A stretch of 64,000 nucleotides of DNA from Paragyromitra xinjiangensis (taxonomy: Eukaryota; Ascomycota; Pezizomycetes; Pezizales; Discinaceae), in NCBI GenBank assembly GCA_038503065.1, contig JBCAMK010000005.1, positions 496,001 to 560,000 of the forward strand. Reading direction: 5' to 3'. Under the pieces are notes generated by a model, which was not told the origin of the DNA, searched no databases, and saw nothing but the letters and a program-made list of their open reading frames with translations. The translations under genes were made by a program, and so were the position numbers. This document shows positions 12,863 through 24,434 of the stretch, in pieces (position 1 is the stretch's first letter; every line of letters begins with the position of its first letter).

Positions 12863-12936
12863 GCCATGGTAGCTTAGTGGCTACTGTGTCGCCCAGAGGG
12901 GCCGGGGGAACGCAGGTTCGATTCCCTCCCAGGGTA
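12863..12936 (+). tRNA. Degenerate tRNA-like Pol III unit (tRNA pseudogene or SINE head)
   Basis: A perfect A-box (TAGCTTAGTGG, 12870-12880) and a perfect B-box (GGTTCGATTCC, 12915-12925) lie 45 nt apart, as in tRNA genes. Setting the first A-box base as position 8 gives an acceptor stem GCCATGG / CCAGGGT with six of seven pairs. The T stem keeps only three of five pairs, the D stem is poor and no clean anticodon arm forms. It is probably not a working tRNA. No repeat copy of the downstream sequence was found in the window. Confidence 0.4.
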
Positions 12937-13415
12937 GAGAAATCTTCACGCACTGGGTTAAGGTCAACAGAAAAACCTGACTGTGATCTTTTTGATTATT
13001 TTTGATATACCGACATAATTTGAAGAGGTTAGATCGCTGTATAAAATTTTAATTAACCAATCAATATGTTATCTAGGCACAGGATGTAACTCGGTAATCG
13101 GTAGCATCGGGGGGCATGGAAGACTCGATTGATGGAGGGATCACATAAATTCGTGTGATAGGCCACATGTACAAGAGAACGATCTGATAAAGTGGCTGAT
13201 AATGTCCATCCTTTTAGCGCTAAAAGATATATTGCAGCAGCCGACTCGGAAAGGGCAGTTGTCTGCAGACACCACGTTCGTACCTTCACAGATTGTGAAC
13301 CCACAAAAACCATTTCCATTCACGCGTATGTCGCTTCCATCCGTCCTTGATAATAATGCGATATAACACTAACGATTATCAGCAGAACTTCCAGCGCGGC
13401 TACAAACACCGCACG

Positions 13416-14133
13416 ATGGACCCAAACGAGGAAACTGATGATGATGTTTGGGTATGCAATGCCCTATACCTCTCTATCGTGTAGCTTCACTGGTACCGCT
13501 CAGTGCAGTCATCTCACCGAACTCTCTCTAACTTGAGCGCTTCAGGAAATCGTCCTCCCAGCCCCTTGTGATCACGGTACGAGAAAGGGCTGCTGCATTC
13601 CATGCTATATGCAGCCCTTAAAGATCTCAGAGTTCCGAACGGATCCATATCAGAGGAAATGGCTAGTCCCAAAGCTTCCTACTGGGCGCCCAGGCCTTCG
13701 GGGAGATGCTTTATATGATGATACGAACGTTTACTATCGGCCTTGGTCTCGGCAAAATAAACATCACCTGGTTGATCCTGAATGCAACCCCAAACCTTCT
13801 CGTAGGCCCCGGCTGCGCGTTAAACGTTACAATCGTCAAGAGGGAATATCGATCAATGACTCTCACACAGAAGGGCTAAATGCTGATCCTCCGAGCACTG
13901 TGATCTGCGATTGGGACAAGCATGTCCAGGAACTGGCTGAGGAGAGGAGGAAATCGAAGGATCGGATGGTAACTAAGCCCGCTAAGGAGATGGACCGGTT
14001 TCGGTTTCACCTTTTGATTAACATGTTGTTGTTGTTCCCCGCTTTGTGTTACTTTTCTTTCTATGTTCTCGCTCCTCTTCCCCATCATATCCAAACCTTC
14101 TCCCTATTCATCAAAGGTATCTTTGGTGTCTAA
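13416..14133 (+). CDS. C-terminally anchored membrane protein, 2 exons (207 aa)
   Basis: Exon 1 (13416-13451) encodes MDPNEETDDDVW. A 94-bp intron (GTATGC ... CTCTAAC ... TTCAG) in phase 0 leads to exon 2 (13546-14133). The segment just after the junction has a Cys cluster (CDHGTRKGCCIPC). The middle is basic and Pro/Arg-rich (KPSRRPRLRVKR). It is followed by a charged stretch (ELAEERRKSKDR) and one hydrophobic helix of about 25 residues (FHLLINMLLLFPALCYFSFYV) close to the C-terminus. There is no N-terminal signal peptide, so a tail-anchored or single-pass topology is likely. The family is not recognised. Confidence 0.6.
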
Positions 14134-15811
14134 GATGTAACAGCGACCTGAAAACTCGGCTCCTGTGAAGTTATGTATGTAACTTTAGAATCTATTCTGT
14201 TAGTAAATTTGGCTGATATAGGTTCCGTGTGCCAAGTTTGTGTCTCCAGCTACTGAATATTCTGCTATCCAGCCCTTTGCATCGCAGCCTCCAAGTGAGG
14301 GCTTGGTGCTGATAGGTGATTCCGGTTAAACTGATTCGAAAAGGTAGTATAGTTCATAATTCGGAACATCCCCCCTCGGAGCTTATTGCCCGGGCACATC
14401 AAATTATCATATATGTGTACTATTCGGTGGTTTTGGTTGCCTTATAGCTTCAGTATCTGCAATGCCCAGCCCTCGGACTTGTTGCACGAGACATGGCATA
14501 TTATCACATCTTATGGTAAGTATGGTTCGTTTATCAATCTGGGGTAAAACGGCATTGATGGGCACAAGAGAGACTGCTCTGATATATATTGACCATGCTT
14601 CGCTTGATCCAAAGTCAATAACATCTTCCGTCAGACCAAATCTACGGTCTGGTGTGCTTCTTTGGGACTGCGAATGGCACAAGGTCAAGATCATGCTTGC
14701 CGCCCATAGGACGTATAGATCTTATCCGAAGTCCCGATGGGCTCAACCTACTGTCTCGTCAGCACCACAGCTCTATTGTTATACTTCCCAACACTACTAC
14801 TCCGATCTGTAATCAAGTCTAGTGGCAGATTAATCACGGTACCATGCGCGTGCGGATGCTTCCCGAAACTTCTTTCCCCATGTTGGGGCCTTGGATTAGT
14901 CTCGTACCTAGCCCCATTCCGTAGCTTAATGCGTATATGGGGCTGGGCACGAGACTAGTGTTGGATGTCCGCTCCCTGCTGATGACGCTATCGTTTAAGC
15001 TACCCCCAACCGACCCACCCTAGCGGTAAGTTGTGGCGTGGGAGGACTTAAAGCATTTGCATATTACGGCCTGTAATGCGGTTTTAATCAGCTAGATTTT
15101 TCGAAAGTGGATTGCTTGTTACGAGCATGCAATAGTTACCAAGTAAGACCGCCTTGACGGCCTCTTTTATTCCGCTTTCCTTCACACGAGTAGGTTCCCA
15201 GCTCATGCTATCCCCAACTAGCTTGACTGACGTCTAATAATGCTGCCCAGTGTGGGGTCTCCAGGTTTGTTGTTCAAGTTTAGTACTCTTGATGGTATTG
15301 CACCACATCGTGCGTCGAGTCTTCAGGCGCAAGAGTAAGGCACTCGAGGCTTTTATAGAAGTTATCTCAGCAGTCGGTTCACCGACGGCACCGACGACAT
15401 CCTTATGGGGATCGAGAGATTCGCAAACAGCTTCAAAACTCGCATCACGAGCCCAGCCCTTACGCTCGGCTTAAGAGAACTCGCATCCTGCACAGTAAAG
15501 TCGCGAGCCTAAGATTATTATCAGTCATCAGCATAGGCCTGAAGTCAGTCTCCACTTAAAAAAAGATGGTAAAGTTCTTGGAGCTTGCGTGTCATGTCGC
15601 CATATATACGCCCTGAAGAGAAGTTGTTTAGTGGAGAAAGAACACGAAGAATTTTGGAAGCGTTCGAAGGAAAGAGACACATATATCAGTTTGGAGCAGA
15701 TAGGGCAAGCAGGCTTATGCTTCGTCCATCAGTTCCATCCATAGGATGAGCCCTTCGCAAGGCGGTCTCATTCGTCTTCCATTTGTGTTCTTCCTCAGTG
15801 TTGCCTATCGC

Positions 15812-16096
15812 TCAGGTGTACCGGTTACACTCGGGAACTGTTATAAACGCACTCGAATTGAAATGCCAATGCGAATGGTCGAGCATAAAACTAATCATCG
15901 AACTGCATCTCTCTTGTACTAATACCGCCAGTTTGAAACCCCTGAGAGGTGCGAAGGTATTAACAGTAGCCAGTGGGTTGTTTGTCGCAGATGGTTCGTG
16001 GAGGAGGGCCTCCACTTCCTCGTATGGTTCAAAGTCTTGACCCGAAGCGAACGAACCGAGCCCTAGGGTCAGTTCACGGCGGGCACGAACTATCAT
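15812..16096 (-). CDS. Possible small hypothetical protein (94 aa)
   Basis: ATG frame reading MIVRARRELTLGLGSFASGQ ... ATVNTFAPLRGFKLAVLVQE ... CNRYT. Composition is protein-like, with no domain recognised. It starts 122 bp from the divergent gene at 16218, so a shared promoter is conceivable. A GTACAC donor-like site just before the stop leaves room for a further exon. Could be chance. Confidence 0.25.
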   Translation of the reverse strand: MIVRARRELTLGLGSFASGQDFEPYEEVEALLHEPSATNNPLATVNTFAPLRGFKLAVLVQERCSSMISFMLDHSHWHFNSSAFITVPECNRYT

Positions 16097-16144
16097 AGTG
16101 AATATTTCCTGAGCGCCAAGATCAATGGATAGATAACTATAAGG

Positions 16145-16180
16145 CTCAGTCCCCTCTCCCTCTCTTCTCCTCCCTCCTTA
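16145..16180 (+). promoter_or_regulatory. CT-rich core promoter tract
   Basis: A nearly pure pyrimidine run (CCCTCTCCCTCTCTTCTCC and following) lies 40-70 bp upstream of the 16218 start codon. This is a common feature of filamentous-fungal core promoters just 5' of transcription starts. Confidence 0.45.
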
Positions 16181-16217
16181 GAAAACAAAAGCTTCATCTG
16201 CATACTACCATCACACA

Positions 16218-17346
16218 ATGGAATCAAATAACAACTATCAACGCTCCACTGCTAGCCACAGTGAGCAAGAACAAAACCTCGAAGCCTCTTCCATTGCTAT
16301 GCAAATCGCAGCATACGAAGAAAGCCTTCGAAATCCCAGCGGGTCTTCGCAAGATAACGCGAGCCCCGAACCTCATTCTACGCGTACAGACGATGAAGCC
16401 TCCTCCTACCGTATGGAAATTGCAGCATACGAAGAAAGCCTATGGGATGTCATCGGATCTTCACAACATAATGTGAGCCGTGAATCCCCTTTCATGCGTA
16501 CAAACGATGAAATCGGATATCCCTATGATGGCTTTGCTCACGCCTATTCATCGGCGTTGAGCGGCGGTAGAATCGATCAGAGTAGTGCATTCTCGCTTTA
16601 TAATGAGCCTGGTATAACCTCCTTGTTTACAAAAGACTATCCTCTATATATCCTTCTAACAGAAATAGTAGATCTTCCTGCCTCACCTCCTAGGCGTCCG
16701 CGTCCGCGTTTTGCTACCCTTCATACCGTGCCTGCTCGGCAGGTCACATATGGTGCGCTCCTCTACAGCTCTGATAGAACTTGTGAAATCGTTCAACTTA
16801 CTTACCTTTTTAAGCAGAACATACTCCTGTTTATTTTGATGATCCATACCTCTCTAGCCAGCAGACCGAGACCCAAGTGTACTGTGCTCAACGGATGGCG
16901 ACCAGGCTCAGAGAGCTTCAAGAGACAGACGAGAGAAAGGGTAACTTCATCGCCGAAATGATGGCAAATATGGATAGACCAAGACCTCCAACGTAACATT
17001 CTCCAACATTCCGGAGCGTCTTACACCAATTTACTAATGTTACCTACATAGTATGACTCCAAACGAGGATCATGTAGCTTCTTACCAGTCACCCACCAAT
17101 AGACATATGGACTTTGCTCCCACTTCGTTCGAGATGCCTTCTATCGGCGAAGATGCGCTCCCAGGCCCTTCTACAGGGATGCCTCATTCCATCGGGCAAG
17201 ATTCTTCGGTCGGTGAACCATACGAGGAAGGCATGGTAGCCGAACCGAAGTCTCTCTACGACAATGGTGCGAGTGCTACAGTCCAAGGTGGTGGCAAGAA
17301 AGGCAAGAGAGGCAAGAGAGGCAAGAGAGGCAAGAAGCCAATCTAG
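16218..17346 (+). CDS. Low-complexity spliced protein with Gly-Lys-Arg tail, 4 exons (~315 aa)
   Basis: Exons 16218-16611, 16669-16752, 16818-16992 and 17052-17346. Introns of 57, 65 and 59 bp have donors GTATAA, GTGCGC and GTAACA. Phases 1, 1 and 2 are kept throughout, giving 316 codons including stop. The N-terminal third has an internal duplication of about 38 residues (MQIAAYEESL ... RTDDE and MEIAAYEESL ... RTNDE). The third exon carries an amphipathic helix (MATRLRELQETDERKGNFIA). The C-terminus ends in a basic tandem run of (GKR)n type. No domain is recognised, and the tail suggests binding to nucleic acid or an acidic partner. The acceptor of intron 1 could instead lie 6 bp earlier without changing frame. 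Confidence 0.6.
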
Positions 17347-17379
17347 GTTGTCACGGGTGATTAGATAGATCTTATAAAA

Positions 17380-17746
17380 TGCTCGCTTCTGTTTCGTCGT
17401 ATCCTGTACTGTGTCGTCACATTCTTTACCTTTCATTCCAAATATCTCCTTTGTTTCGGGAGATAATCTGTGGTTGGTTTGTTTCGTGCAATACTGTACT
17501 GCGACGACACCTTCTACTTTCTACTTTTTACTTCTTATTTTTCGGAAGATTATCTGCAAGTGGTTTTTTTTCGTGTAATACTGTACTGTGTCGGCGTACT
17601 CGCTACTTCCTACTTGTTTCAGATATTTCCTATGTTTCAGAGGATTATTTGCAAGTGGCCTGTTTAGTGCAATACTGTACTGTGTTCGTGACAGATTTAC
17701 TTTTCATTTCAGGTATCTCTTATGTTTCGGAAGATGACGTGTAACT
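17380..17746 (+). repeat. Four-copy ~90-bp tandem repeat in the 3' flank
   Basis: Copies are anchored by ATACTGTACTGTG-like blocks at 17405, 17495, 17582 and 17676, so spacings are 90, 87 and 94 bp. Each unit then has a T/C-rich stretch, a TTTCGGAAGAT-type block and GCAAGTGG. It starts some 35 bp after the stop codon of the preceding gene and probably lies in its 3' UTR. Confidence 0.65.
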
Positions 17747-18966
17747 AATCTGTGCATTGGCATACGATTATAAAAACGGCAGCTGTCATAAGCGTTGAGC
17801 TTACAAGGTTTTTTTTCAAATGGGTCGTAAAGGGTATACGCTTTCATGAAGATTAGCAAGAATGATATCCTGTATCTCTCTACCCTGAGTATTCGAGCTC
17901 TGTCGTCTCCGTAGGAAGTAAGAGAGCCGAATCACTTAGGTAAAGTGACAGTCCTTATATGACTCTTGTTGGGGTGCTTTCACAAGGGCTGGATCTACTT
18001 GCTTAGATTCACTACCAGGGGCTAATGATTAGATGGATCTTTAGATAAAGTGGTCGTTGCTTAGTCATGTAGTACAGTGAGATGAACGGGCCCTAATTAT
18101 CCCATAGACCGTAACGATTTCTTGGCGACCATAGAAAAAAGGCCACTTCGATTACACACCCCTAAATACATCAAATATTATCAATAATTTCTGCTCTTTT
18201 TAGAATAGTTTCTTTAGCCTTTTAAGATACTACTTACCAACTTTTGGCCTTATTAGAGCACATTGGATTAACTTACTATAAAATGTGATGGGCCCAGGGT
18301 GCAGGAGCGCAAATCAACCTGTAGACCTGTTAACCCGGGGAACTCCCTATGCCTACTGGCACGTATAATGACCGTTCAGCGGGCCTTCAGGGGTCAGCTG
18401 AAGAGATGGGTCAAGGACTCGTTTTGAAGCGACGAAGGACTCTGAGAAACAGCTTTCACTAGAAAGAATAGGGGTGATGGCCCCAATAGAATAGGACGTA
18501 GATATAATAGAATGAGTCTTGAACAATAAAGAATAGTATAATAATTGACAATCAACAATCAATAATTGTAAGGTCCTGCCTCCGTTGCTTGAAGGACTAA
18601 AGAACATGATCGTTATAGAGTATTTATATCCCGCGCCCTTCACTTCGCGGCCTTCTGCTTACGCAAGATCTTACTAGCTACGTATGACTTCTCTGTCTGA
18701 CTAATACCTTTACTACCGCTTCCCTGGGGGTCCAGGCATGACTTGTGATAACTCTTCCGATAGTGATCCAAATTGATTGGGACCACTTGGAGATGGAAGT
18801 AGGCCCTTCATATACCCTCCGGGTTGCATTCCACTGGAAGGGCACTGTTCACGACCCGGGGGTTACTTTTAATCTCCGGGACGTGTCTTTTTGGCCCATG
18901 CCCCCCCCTCTCCACTCTGGACGCCATACAAGCGCCCTACAGCGGCAATGCATCAGCAAAAAAAGT
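17747..18966. other. Intergenic, nothing recognised
   Basis: No gene. The short frames show no family features. It is mildly AT-rich around 18120-18300. Confidence 0.5.
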
Positions 18967-19051
18967 AATTGTCTTCCAGTGAGATTATGTCTTCAGGGCC
19001 TTCAGTGTCTTCCAGAAGGCCATATTGCATCTGAAGGACTGGAAGACAATT
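18967..19051. repeat. Hairpin element copy 1
   Basis: An 85-bp unit bounded by a perfect 14-bp inverted repeat (AATTGTCTTCCAGT ... ACTGGAAGACAATT). The interior is rich in GTCTTC/GAAG blocks, including a nested GGCCTTC/GAAGGCC pair, so the whole unit can fold on itself. It resembles a very short MITE. Confidence 0.6.
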
Positions 19052-19098
19052 TTTCACTTTTGATATGTTATCATTCAGCCAAATCCGGTAACATATTT

Positions 19099-19181
19099 TT
19101 TGTCTTCCAGTGAGATTTTGTCTTCAGGGTCTTCAGGGTCTTCCAGAAGGGCATATTGCACCTGAAGGTCCAGAAGACAAA
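19099..19181. repeat. Hairpin element copy 2
   Basis: A diverged direct copy of 18967-19051, starting 132 bp further on. It has outer TTTGTCTTC/GAAGACAAA arms and the shared interior blocks CCAGTGAGATT, TCTTCAGGG and CATATTGCA. Confidence 0.6.
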
Positions 19182-20883
19182 TATCTTTTTTTGCTGATGT
19201 GGGGCTAACCACTGGCCATAGAACTTAGTAGAGGCATGCTTAGGATGTTCGAGAGCCATTGTTGAGGCTTAGTTGATCCATCAGCTCGCTCGTTTGGTTG
19301 TGGTTATGGCAAAGGGTTGCGTAATGGTAGTATTTAGGTTTGGAAGCTAAGACAGGGTAACTGGAAGGTAGGGTAACCAAGGTAGGGTAACCATGGTAGA
19401 ATTATAAGTGTAACAGACCTGCCGTATTTTTTATCTTTTCACTAGCATAAGTTTATAGCTATTGGGATAGAGATCTGAATAATTAAATCTTGGAGAAGCC
19501 ATATACAAATTCATGACATGTTTGAAGAAAAACTTGTTGCATTATGGGTACTTGAGTTTATTTGGGGGTTGGTGGTTGATGGGTAGACTGTTGCAACCAT
19601 ACAAATCCGCATTATCCCACCTCAAATCTGCAAAAACCCATTGTTTCGAAAATTTATACCTCCACAAACAATGGTCATAATTACAAGCCCTTTTAAAATC
19701 TGAAGATTAGCATAGAGTATTTTGGAATTGTGAAGTTTGTTATGTGCCTAGGTTTTAATTTGGTCGCAAATCTCAATTCTGCCAATTTGCTTCATTTTGG
19801 TGGGGCAGAGCTTGAAATACAACCAACTTTGGTAGCTAACTATATTTTACTAGAGAATGGATAGGGTGGCTCCATATCAGGTCTTGTGCATTGGTCTGTC
19901 TTCTGCATCCTGATCTTTTTTATAGGTTAATTGGATAATTTTGGGAGGACTTATAGCTAATGGAAAACATGTGTTTTAGTCGGGGACAGATATGTCTCAA
20001 AATCGCGTTGCTACGGTCTATGGGATAGGGCGGCCGCGGGAAGTATTTCGTAATAACCAATCAAGAACGATATCAAAGTAAGTAGAGAGGAGCTCCCTAA
20101 CCCTAAACTGTTTGGGCAGCAATGGGGCTGTATGTTTTCTGTATGCATGGAGTATCACTCATTGCATGACTAAGCGCCCGCACCTGAAGTGGTTAGGCCG
20201 AAACTCTCCAAGCAAGTGTGACCTATGAGAGCCATCCCCACTTTCTGTAGACAACTTGGGAATAAGCCTTATAGTTTTCATTTATGAATGTTCCCAAGCC
20301 CCCAAGATCGTATGCTGCCCTTGAAATATTCATACGATAGCGCGCAATATGCTCGAGGTTATTTGGTTAGCCAATCAAATATTATTGCCCACCCAACCTA
20401 CCCAAAGCAGCTGCAAAACCTACTCAACCTACTCAACCAACCCACCGCATGAGCATCATTCCTTTTACAACCGCCTTTTATGTGGTCCTACTGTTATCTA
20501 TTTACCACCTTCTACCCGCTCAAAGGCCTATGACGGGTGAAGATTTCGACTTCCATTCTCTCACCTACTAAGCTCATCGTGCGGGAGCCGGGGGTTCGAT
20601 TCCGACTTATATCTCCGCTAATATTACCAGAAAGAACCTCCTATGTAATCTATCAACCAACCTTCCAGATCTAACCCTGTTGAACTAGTACTGACAGTTA
20701 TAAAGGGCTATTTCATCGCGCCGACAGGCAAATTCCTCCCCCCACTCTTAAATTCTTCTCCTATTTACCATCCCTAGTAAACTCATCACTAACGGAAGCC
20801 CCTCCATCCTCTCCACATCGGAAAAATCATCGATTTGACCATTTATTGACCACTCCCTCACATAACCCAGGGCTTCGTCCACA
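19182..20883. other. AT-richer intergenic stretch
   Basis: No gene. A short tandem of GGTAGGGTAACC occurs at about 19365-19396. A consensus Pol III B-box (GGTTCGATTCC) lies at 20593-20603 without a convincing A-box. The last ~180 bp before 20884 are pyrimidine-rich and serve as the likely promoter of the next gene. Confidence 0.4.
20095..20107 (-). repeat. Telobox-like motif
   Basis: CCCTAACCCTAAA, two telomere-like units, about 0.8 kb upstream of the 20884 gene. Confidence 0.6.
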
Positions 20884-21444
20884 ATGACTAAGAACGAAAA
20901 CGGCAATCAGCCACAAAGCTCCGCTATAACTAATGATGGGCTCACCACTGCCACCGTCACTACAGCCAACCCCCTCCACGAGGAAGTCCACCCGCCCCAG
21001 CACAATAGACCAGCCGTCATTCTTAGCGATGAAAGCCGTTACCACCAAAACTGTTCCGAGAACAGTGGGGAAACAAGATCGACCGAAACCGATACTCGCA
21101 CTAAGAAACCTAGTACGACTCCATCCAGTGGCAATCCAACAGCCCTCCATGCAAAAGCCCCATTGCAATTCTCAGATGAGAGGGAGAAATTCTGGAAGGA
21201 GGTAGTCGCAACCCTCGGGTATGAGTGGATCGAAAACAGACTCGCCACGGAACAGAAGGGTATTACGATCACTCCAATCAAACAAAAGGAAAAGCCTTGC
21301 GAGGCCCGTCTCCCGTCTTTTCGCACCTTTTGTATAATTCTGATCTTTCTTGTTTTCTTCCTCGTGTCATTTGTAGTCTCAGTTGGTTACACCACAAGGT
21401 ATATCTTGAGGGGGGGATTTAATCCCTGCCCGACCTGCTCTTAA
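20884..21444 (+). CDS. Single-exon C-terminally anchored membrane protein (186 aa)
   Basis: ATG in the context CACAATGAC and an uninterrupted frame. Residues 1-95 are polar, rich in Asn, Thr, Ser and His, and look disordered. Residues about 96-140 contain a probable helix (FSDEREKFWKEVVATLGYEW). One strongly hydrophobic segment (FCIILIFLVFFLVSFVVSVG) follows, with a short Cys-containing tail (CPTCS). There is no signal peptide, so a tail-anchored or type II/III single-pass topology is likely. The family is not recognised. The layout recalls the 13.4-kb gene, but I see no sequence similarity. Confidence 0.6.
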   Translation: MTKNENGNQPQSSAITNDGLTTATVTTANPLHEEVHPPQHNRPAVILSDESRYHQNCSENSGETRSTETDTRTKKPSTTPSSGNPTALHAKAPLQFSDEREKFWKEVVATLGYEWIENRLATEQKGITITPIKQKEKPCEARLPSFRTFCIILIFLVFFLVSFVVSVGYTTRYILRGGFNPCPTCS

Positions 21445-24434
21445 AGCTGTGTTACATAGATTGGTCGTTTACTCTTGTATTTCCCCCGAAATTAATAGCA
21501 TATTCTGATCACGATAAAGTGATATTCTGAAATTGACTATCAATACCCGCCATTCATTATTAAAGTGATCAGAATTGAGCGCGATCCCTCAAAACAGCGA
21601 GAAAACCCCTTCTAGCTAAATATTATAAAAGTGCGGGCCGTATATACATGAAATGGTGGAAAACTCCAAGGCCCAATCACAATCTTTCGAAACATTGTCA
21701 GCCACCTCCGAGGTATTAGTTGAGTAGAGGTCGTACAAGTGTTATGTGTAGTGTGTCACACCACATGATTGCTAGTAATGCCCCATAGAAATGAGATAAC
21801 CACTAATGTTAAAACAAGAAGGATTGGATGAAGCAACGGCGGCTCGCAAAAAAACATTTCCCTACTACTCAAGGTGAATAGAACATCCTACCAACTTAAG
21901 ACTGAACCAGGGCAAACTACTGCAATACAGCAACATCGACAGAGCTCGTGCCCTCAGTTGCACCTTCTTCATCCCATACCTTCATCACAGTTTATCCCAC
22001 TTCCTCTGGCTGCGTTGACGGTACAGTCAGTTTAGTCCCACCACTACGATAGCGCATTTACCAACGTATTTCATCTTTAGCACCTATCTTCTAGCTTGAC
22101 CATAGCCAGCTATATTTTACAGTCATTAGATCCACAGGGGTACTGAACTCCTGTGAAGTCAAGCATCTCGAAGCTCATTGATATGAGTGTGGAGTCGCTT
22201 AGGCGGGCTCAAGCAATCAAGTCTCTATTCCTTTGTTCGCGACAAAAATCGGCAAGAGAGCCGAGTGACCCGAATAGATTCAATGACGTAAATAACCCTA
22301 ACCCTAAGAAAAAACTATCCACTAGCGGAAAACTAAAATCAAAGTAACTCATTGGCAAGACCAATGTCAGAACTTATCACTTATATCAATGAATAAAGTG
22401 ATTAAGCAGGGATTCAGAGATACTCCGCTCCAGAGCGTGAAGTAGGTAGGAGGGTTACTTCTCTTAAAGTGAAATAGGACCTGATAAAAATGTAATTTCC
22501 TACAGGAGATTCTTTTTGTATTTTTATATCCGCAGACGTGTGGAGGGCAGAATTTTGAGTCGGAGGTACGAGCACCTCCCCCGATCCCATGATCCCCCAT
22601 CCCCCTGTCATAGGTCTTCCTCTCCACGACAATACCCTCGCCTATCTTAACTCCTCACTTCATCGCAATACAAGCAGCCCGGCTCTTGGAGGTGGAACTT
22701 TTGATATCTTTTCCCTCAAAGTGGATGGATTGCATAAGCCTCGGTATTCGATCAGTTATTGGCAGAACGTATTTCCCCACCCATTCCTGCTTCTAACGGG
22801 TAGTGATACAAACTGACCGCTACATAAAGTTATGAAATTAGGGCGATTTCATACCTGAGCCAACCGTGATAAACGCTGTATCACGATATCTAAGGACACC
22901 TAACAAGCTAGATGAACGTAAACGAAGAAGATACATACCCCCATCAGCGTCATTACCTCACAAACCTTCATTATACCCAACCCGAACCACGCGGAACCTT
23001 GGAAACGAGACCTAGGTCATACTTGAATACCGTGAACCTTTTTGTTTCCTTACCTTTACCATCACGATTTGTAATTACCATATACTCCAAGAAGGAGATG
23101 CCCTGAATGCCCGAGATGAGGAAAAGATAACTTTCCTAGGTTGGCCGATCGATCCGATCAGTAGGACCCAGTGGCACAAAGAAACAAGTTTTGGGGATAT
23201 AAGAAGGGTTAGAGATCCGCCAACAGTAAGGAAGAGGCACCACACGCGAAGTAGCGACAAAAACCCAAAATCTCTGGCAACCTAGGACGGAGGCCAGCTC
23301 AAAACTTACTATTACGCAAGTGTTTATCCTTCCAACCAATATTTCGAATTTTCCCCAAAATCCACCAGAATATCGTTTACCTAGTGATGTGCGCTTTGTC
23401 AACCGAATTATTTGTTTCGAAATATATGACCCCTCACAATCAATCGTAAGCAACCGGTTTGCCATAGCTTGCTATTTCACATAGCTTGCTATGTCAGATC
23501 TTTTACGCGAGCGGGGACACGGGCATAACGTCAGTAGTTAGCCATGATCGCGTGCAGGAAACGTGCATGTACTGGCGCGTTGTGTAACCTGGATCGCGTG
23601 GGTAACCACATGTAACCACCCCACCTCTTAGTTCCTGATGCTTACTCCCAACAGGCATGTATCTAGGGTTGGCGCCTATTAGAGAGCCACGAGTGGGTTG
23701 GAACCTTTGCAGTTCTGTCAAAAAGTGCAGATATGCATAAAAAGTGATCTTAGCCGGGTCGATGATCCGGAGCCCTAGTAGTGGGGTATCGCGAACGATG
23801 AGATTCCGGAACAGGAGGTACGCCAGCTAGAAGTTGTCCGCGGGGATTGTGAGGGCAATCCGACTCTCAGGCCTACTGAATCACCTATCCCCGCTCCAAA
23901 CCCGATTACCAACAAGTTTTCAGGACACTTCCTACTGATAATGAGGAGATCCCTTCAACAAGCTGGCCAACGCCTACCCCTTCGGCGAAGAAACCTGAGG
24001 CCACAATGGATTCCTCCCGCAGCTCCACCCACCAATGCAAGACCAGGCCGCAGTGGTAGCACTAGCAAGACGGCTTTTGGACGCTCAAGGGCTCAGTCAA
24101 GTAAGTTTCAAAGCCGCGGCGCAAATTTCAGAAAGTCATTCCTAAAGTCTCTCAGGAGGCAGGAAGCGGTCAGGATCTCCACTGAATCCCCTCGCGGCTT
24201 CCCCCCGCCCAACATCCAAGGGACTCCGCGAAAAGAACCATACCACCAACGAAGCAGAGACCCTGATGCAAAGTGCGCCAAATGCGACGGGAACTCCCTA
24301 CGTAAACCATAACCCGGAAAAACTTAGCCAAAGAGACGAGATGTGCCCATCAGCGAGCCCCTATCCCTATATTGAGAGGAAATACGAACATGTAGGGATT
24401 TCTCGAGGCGGGCGCAATCAGTTTAAACTCTGAA
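21445..24434. other. Intergenic, weak ORFs only
   Basis: Frames of 60-123 codons occur on both strands but overlap in conflict, and none shows a family motif. A palindromic ATAGCTTGCTAT block is duplicated near 23465-23490. Around 23941-24312 there may be eroded upstream sequence of the 24.4-kb gene (a helix-like stretch near 24034-24093), but no reading frame links it. Confidence 0.4.
22293..22307 (-). repeat. Telobox-like motif
   Basis: TAACCCTAACCCTAA, the longest telomere-like tract in the window. Confidence 0.65.

Larger units (their letters stand above)
14134..16217. other. Intergenic, weak ORFs only
   Basis: No spliced gene could be built here. Frames of 74-116 codons at 14407-15474 overlap one another on both strands and look like chance. 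A 94-codon minus frame at 15812-16096 is listed separately. A CT-rich tract near 16145-16180 belongs to the promoter of the gene starting at 16218. Confidence 0.4.

Noticed and set aside
20593..20603. Second perfect Pol III B-box (GGTTCGATTCC)
   Set aside because: No A-box at the right distance and no acceptor-stem pairing; likely chance or an older relic.
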